Part shown: positions 14,040 to 16,186 of the stretch, piece after piece
Layout of the letters: the number at the start of each line of letters is the position of its first letter
How positions within the stretch are numbered: the stretch's first letter is position 1
Assembly: GCA_900541055.1 (NCBI GenBank)
Contig: UQHZ01000035.1
Coordinates: forward strand, 1 to 16,186
Direction of reading: 5' to 3'
Length of the DNA: 16,186 bases
Source of the DNA: an uncultured Collinsella sp.
GTDB lineage: Bacteria; Actinomycetota; Coriobacteriia; Coriobacteriales; Coriobacteriaceae
Made by a program: the position numbers and the translations under genes
Notes under the pieces: model-generated
The model's database searches: none
What the model was told of the DNA's origin: nothing
Seen by the model: only the letters and a program-made list of their open reading frames with translations

Positions 14040-14069
14040 GCGGACAGGGATAGCGCGAAAGGACTGCAC

Positions 14070-16094
14070 ATGCGTCAATTTAAGACCGAGAGCAAAAAAC
14101 TGCTCGACCTCATGATCAACTCCATCTACACCAATAAGGAAATCTTCCTGCGCGAGCTTATCTCTAACGCGAGCGACGCCGTCGACAAGCTCAACTTTAA
14201 GAGCCTGCAGGACCCGAGCGTCAAGATCGACCAGGGCGACCTGGCCATTCGCGTCTCCTTTGATAAAGACGCCCGCACCATTACCATCTCGGATAACGGC
14301 ATTGGCATGACCGCCGAGGAGCTGGAGCGCAATCTGGGCACCATCGCCCATTCCGGCTCCGAGGAGTTTAAGACCGAGAACGCCGAGCAGCAGGGCTCCG
14401 ATGTCGACATCATCGGTCAGTTTGGCGTGGGCTTCTACTCGGCTTTTATGGTCGCCAGCCATGTGAAGGTCGTCAGCCGCGCCTACGGCGAGGATGTCGC
14501 CCATGTGTGGGAATCCGACGGTCTTGAGGGCTACACCATCGAGGACGGCGAGCGCGCCGAGCACGGTACCGATGTCATCCTGACGCTGCGCGAGAACGAG
14601 AAGCTCGATGCCGATGGCGAGGCCGAGACCTACGATCGCTTCCTGACCGAGTGGGGCCTCAAGAGCCTGATTCAGCAGTACAGCAACTATGTGCGCTACC
14701 CGATTCAGATGATGGTGTCCAAGAGCCGCCAGAAACCCAAGCCCGAGGACGCCGGCGACGATTACAAGCCCGAGTACGAGGACTACCAGGAGCTCGAGAC
14801 CGTCAATTCCATGACACCGATCTGGAAGAAGCGCAGCTCCGATGTCGAGCAGAAGGACTACGACGAGTTCTACAAGTCCACGTTCCACGACTTTGACGAT
14901 CCTGCGCGCACCATCAGCTTCCATGCCGAGGGCACGCTCGAGTATGACGCCCTGCTGTTTGTGCCGGGACGCGCGCCGTTCGATCTGTACAGCAAGGACT
15001 ACGAGAAGGGCCTGGCGCTCTACAGCTCCAACGTCCTGATCATGGAGAAGTGCGACGACCTGCTGCCCGACTACTACAACTTTGTCCGCGGCGTCGTGGA
15101 TTCCGCCGACGTGTCGCTCAACATCTCGCGCGAGACGCTTCAGCAGAACCGTCAGCTCAAGGCCATCGCCAAGCGCGTGGAGAAGAAGATTACCGCCGAT
15201 CTTGAGGATATGCGTGACAACGACCGCGAGGCCTACGAGAAGTTCTTTGAGAACTTTGGCCGCGGCCTTAAGTACGGCATCTACTCGAGCTATGGCATGA
15301 AGGCCGATGAGCTCGCCGACCTGTTGCTGTTCTGGTCTGCCAAGGAACAGAAGATGATTACCCTGGCCGAGTATGCCAAGGGCATGCCCGAGGATCAGAA
15401 GGCCATCTACTACGCCGCCGGCGATTCGCGCGAGCGCTTGGCCAAGATGCCCGTGGTAAAGGGCGTGCTCGACCGCGGCTATGACGTGCTGCTGCTGACG
15501 CAGGATGTGGATGAGTTCACGTTCCAAGCTATGCGTGAGTACGTTGCCGCCGATATGCCCAAGATCTACGAGGACGACGCAGCTCGCGAGGCTGCCGAAA
15601 AGGCCGTGGCCGACGGTGCCGAGCCCGAGGTCGAGGATCGTCATCTGGAGCTCAAGAACGTCGCGACCGGTGATCTTGACCTGGCGACCGAGGACGAGAA
15701 GAAGGAGGCCGAGGACGCCACCAAGGAAAACGAGGACCTCTTTAGCGCTATGAAGGAGGCGCTCGGCGACAAGGTCGAGAAGGTCGCCGTCTCTGCGCGC
15801 CTGACCGATGCCCCCGCTTGCATCACCACCGAGGGCCCGCTTTCGCTCGAGATGGAGAAGGTGCTCCAGAAGGGTCCCGAGGGCGCGCCCGACGGTATGC
15901 CCAAGAGCCAGCGCGTGCTCGAGCTCAACGCCAAGCACCCGGTCTTCGACAAGCTTGTCGCTGCCCAGAAGGCAGGCGACGCCGACAAGATCAAGCAGTA
16001 CTCCGGCTTGCTCTACGATCAGGCCCTGCTGGTCGAGGGCATCCTCCCCGAGGACCCCGTGGCCTTCGCGGCGGCTGTTTGCAACTTGATGTAG
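14070..16094 (+). CDS. htpG: Molecular chaperone HtpG (Hsp90 family)
   Basis: A 674-residue cytoplasmic ATP-dependent chaperone that acts as a dimer on late folding intermediates. The ATP-binding domain has the catalytic Glu29 and Asn33 in FLRELISNASDA, DNGIGM (75-80), GTIAHSGSEEF (90-100) and the lid motif GQFGVGFYSAF (116-126). The middle-domain segment NISRETLQQNRQL carries the conserved catalytic-loop arginine. An acidic, lysine/glutamate-rich insert at about 490-555 separates the middle and C-terminal domains and accounts for the extra length over the E. coli protein (624 residues). The ATG at 14070 is chosen for GAAAGGA (14057-14063) and because the Hsp90 N-terminus starts at MRQFKTES; an in-frame GTG at 13992 would add 26 unsupported residues. 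It is monocistronic, with an attenuator-like hairpin in the leader. Confidence 0.97.
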   Translation: MRQFKTESKKLLDLMINSIYTNKEIFLRELISNASDAVDKLNFKSLQDPSVKIDQGDLAIRVSFDKDARTITISDNGIGMTAEELERNLGTIAHSGSEEFKTENAEQQGSDVDIIGQFGVGFYSAFMVASHVKVVSRAYGEDVAHVWESDGLEGYTIEDGERAEHGTDVILTLRENEKLDADGEAETYDRFLTEWGLKSLIQQYSNYVRYPIQMMVSKSRQKPKPEDAGDDYKPEYEDYQELETVNSMTPIWKKRSSDVEQKDYDEFYKSTFHDFDDPARTISFHAEGTLEYDALLFVPGRAPFDLYSKDYEKGLALYSSNVLIMEKCDDLLPDYYNFVRGVVDSADVSLNISRETLQQNRQLKAIAKRVEKKITADLEDMRDNDREAYEKFFENFGRGLKYGIYSSYGMKADELADLLLFWSAKEQKMITLAEYAKGMPEDQKAIYYAAGDSRERLAKMPVVKGVLDRGYDVLLLTQDVDEFTFQAMREYVAADMPKIYEDDAAREAAEKAVADGAEPEVEDRHLELKNVATGDLDLATEDEKKEAEDATKENEDLFSAMKEALGDKVEKVAVSARLTDAPACITTEGPLSLEMEKVLQKGPEGAPDGMPKSQRVLELNAKHPVFDKLVAAQKAGDADKIKQYSGLLYDQALLVEGILPEDPVAFAAAVCNLM

Positions 16095-16101
16095 TTAGGT
16101 A

Positions 16102-16128
16102 GTTACGCGGTTCTACGAACCGCGTAAC
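16102..16128. terminator. Perfect 12-bp hairpin downstream of htpG
   Basis: GTTACGCGGTTC (16102-16113) pairs perfectly with GAACCGCGTAAC (16117-16128) around a 3-nt loop, 7 nt after the htpG stop codon. There is no T tract on either strand. It is probably a 3' end structure or a U-less, possibly bidirectional terminator. Confidence 0.5.
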
Positions 16129-16186
16129 GGCTCGACGCTGCAAACGCCCCTAAGCGGCAATCTGACGTTCAATCGTCGGTCGCGTA

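Noticed and set aside
13868..14069. CIRCE or HAIR heat-shock operator for htpG
   Set aside because: Neither TTAGCACTC-N9-GAGTGCTAA nor CTTGAGT-N7-ACTCAAG, nor a close variant, is present.
13986..15938. A 650-codon minus-strand open frame opposite htpG
   Set aside because: The product is a low-complexity Leu/Gly/Val/His-rich shadow of a highly conserved Hsp90 gene, without a recognisable domain.
16150..16186. C-terminal end of a convergent minus-strand gene (a frame ending in TAG at 16150-16152, reading RPTIERQIAA)
   Set aside because: Only about 11 codons are visible before the window ends, and two other minus-strand frames are comparable; not enough to call.

Overview
The window looks like one end of an assembled contig from a Coriobacteriia (Actinomycetota) gut bacterium, most likely a Collinsella-type organism. 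This placement is inference. It rests on the high-GC coding style, GTG starts, the gene content (VanRS-like and PhoPR-like pairs, a compact CpsC-CpsD-CpsB module, HtpG) and general resemblance to that lineage; no database comparison was possible. The first 44 bases are not genomic. They match the tail of an Illumina Nextera P5 adapter with an index, and they abut the 3' end of a tRNA that is cut off by the contig end.

Layout. 45-103: tRNA 3' fragment plus terminator. 250-2691: an 813-residue protein of unknown function with a TPR-like C-terminal part. 2782-2837: six degenerate copies of a 9-10 bp GYTAAA repeat directly upstream of an Orc/Cdc6-like or archaeal-type AAA ATPase with a C-terminal winged helix (2853-3935), followed by a large 19-bp inverted repeat (3985-4039). 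4102-4275: tRNA-Ser(GCU) with its own promoter and terminator. 4369-5709 (minus): an exported D-alanyl-D-alanine carboxypeptidase. 5907-7867: a VanR/VanS-like two-component system divergent from the carboxypeptidase. 7971-11067: pstB, then a PhoB/PhoP-like regulator and a PhoR-like kinase. 11263-13327: CpsC, CpsD and CpsB, the polysaccharide chain-length and phosphorylation module, with a GNAT acetyltransferase (13367-13867) behind it. 14070-16094: htpG, preceded by a leader that contains a terminator-like hairpin and followed by a perfect 12-bp hairpin.

How the genes fit together. Much of the window concerns the cell envelope and its sensing: a peptidoglycan-trimming carboxypeptidase facing a VanS-type sensor kinase, a phosphate uptake ATPase beside its probable PhoP/PhoR regulator pair, and a tyrosine kinase/phosphatase module for exopolysaccharide. 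The least explained unit is the AAA ATPase with its upstream repeat array and downstream inverted repeat; it is the best candidate here for an undescribed system. A second recurring oddity is an antisense tRNA T-arm sequence about 55-60 nt beyond the end of each of the two tRNAs. No CRISPR array, insertion sequence or prophage module was seen.
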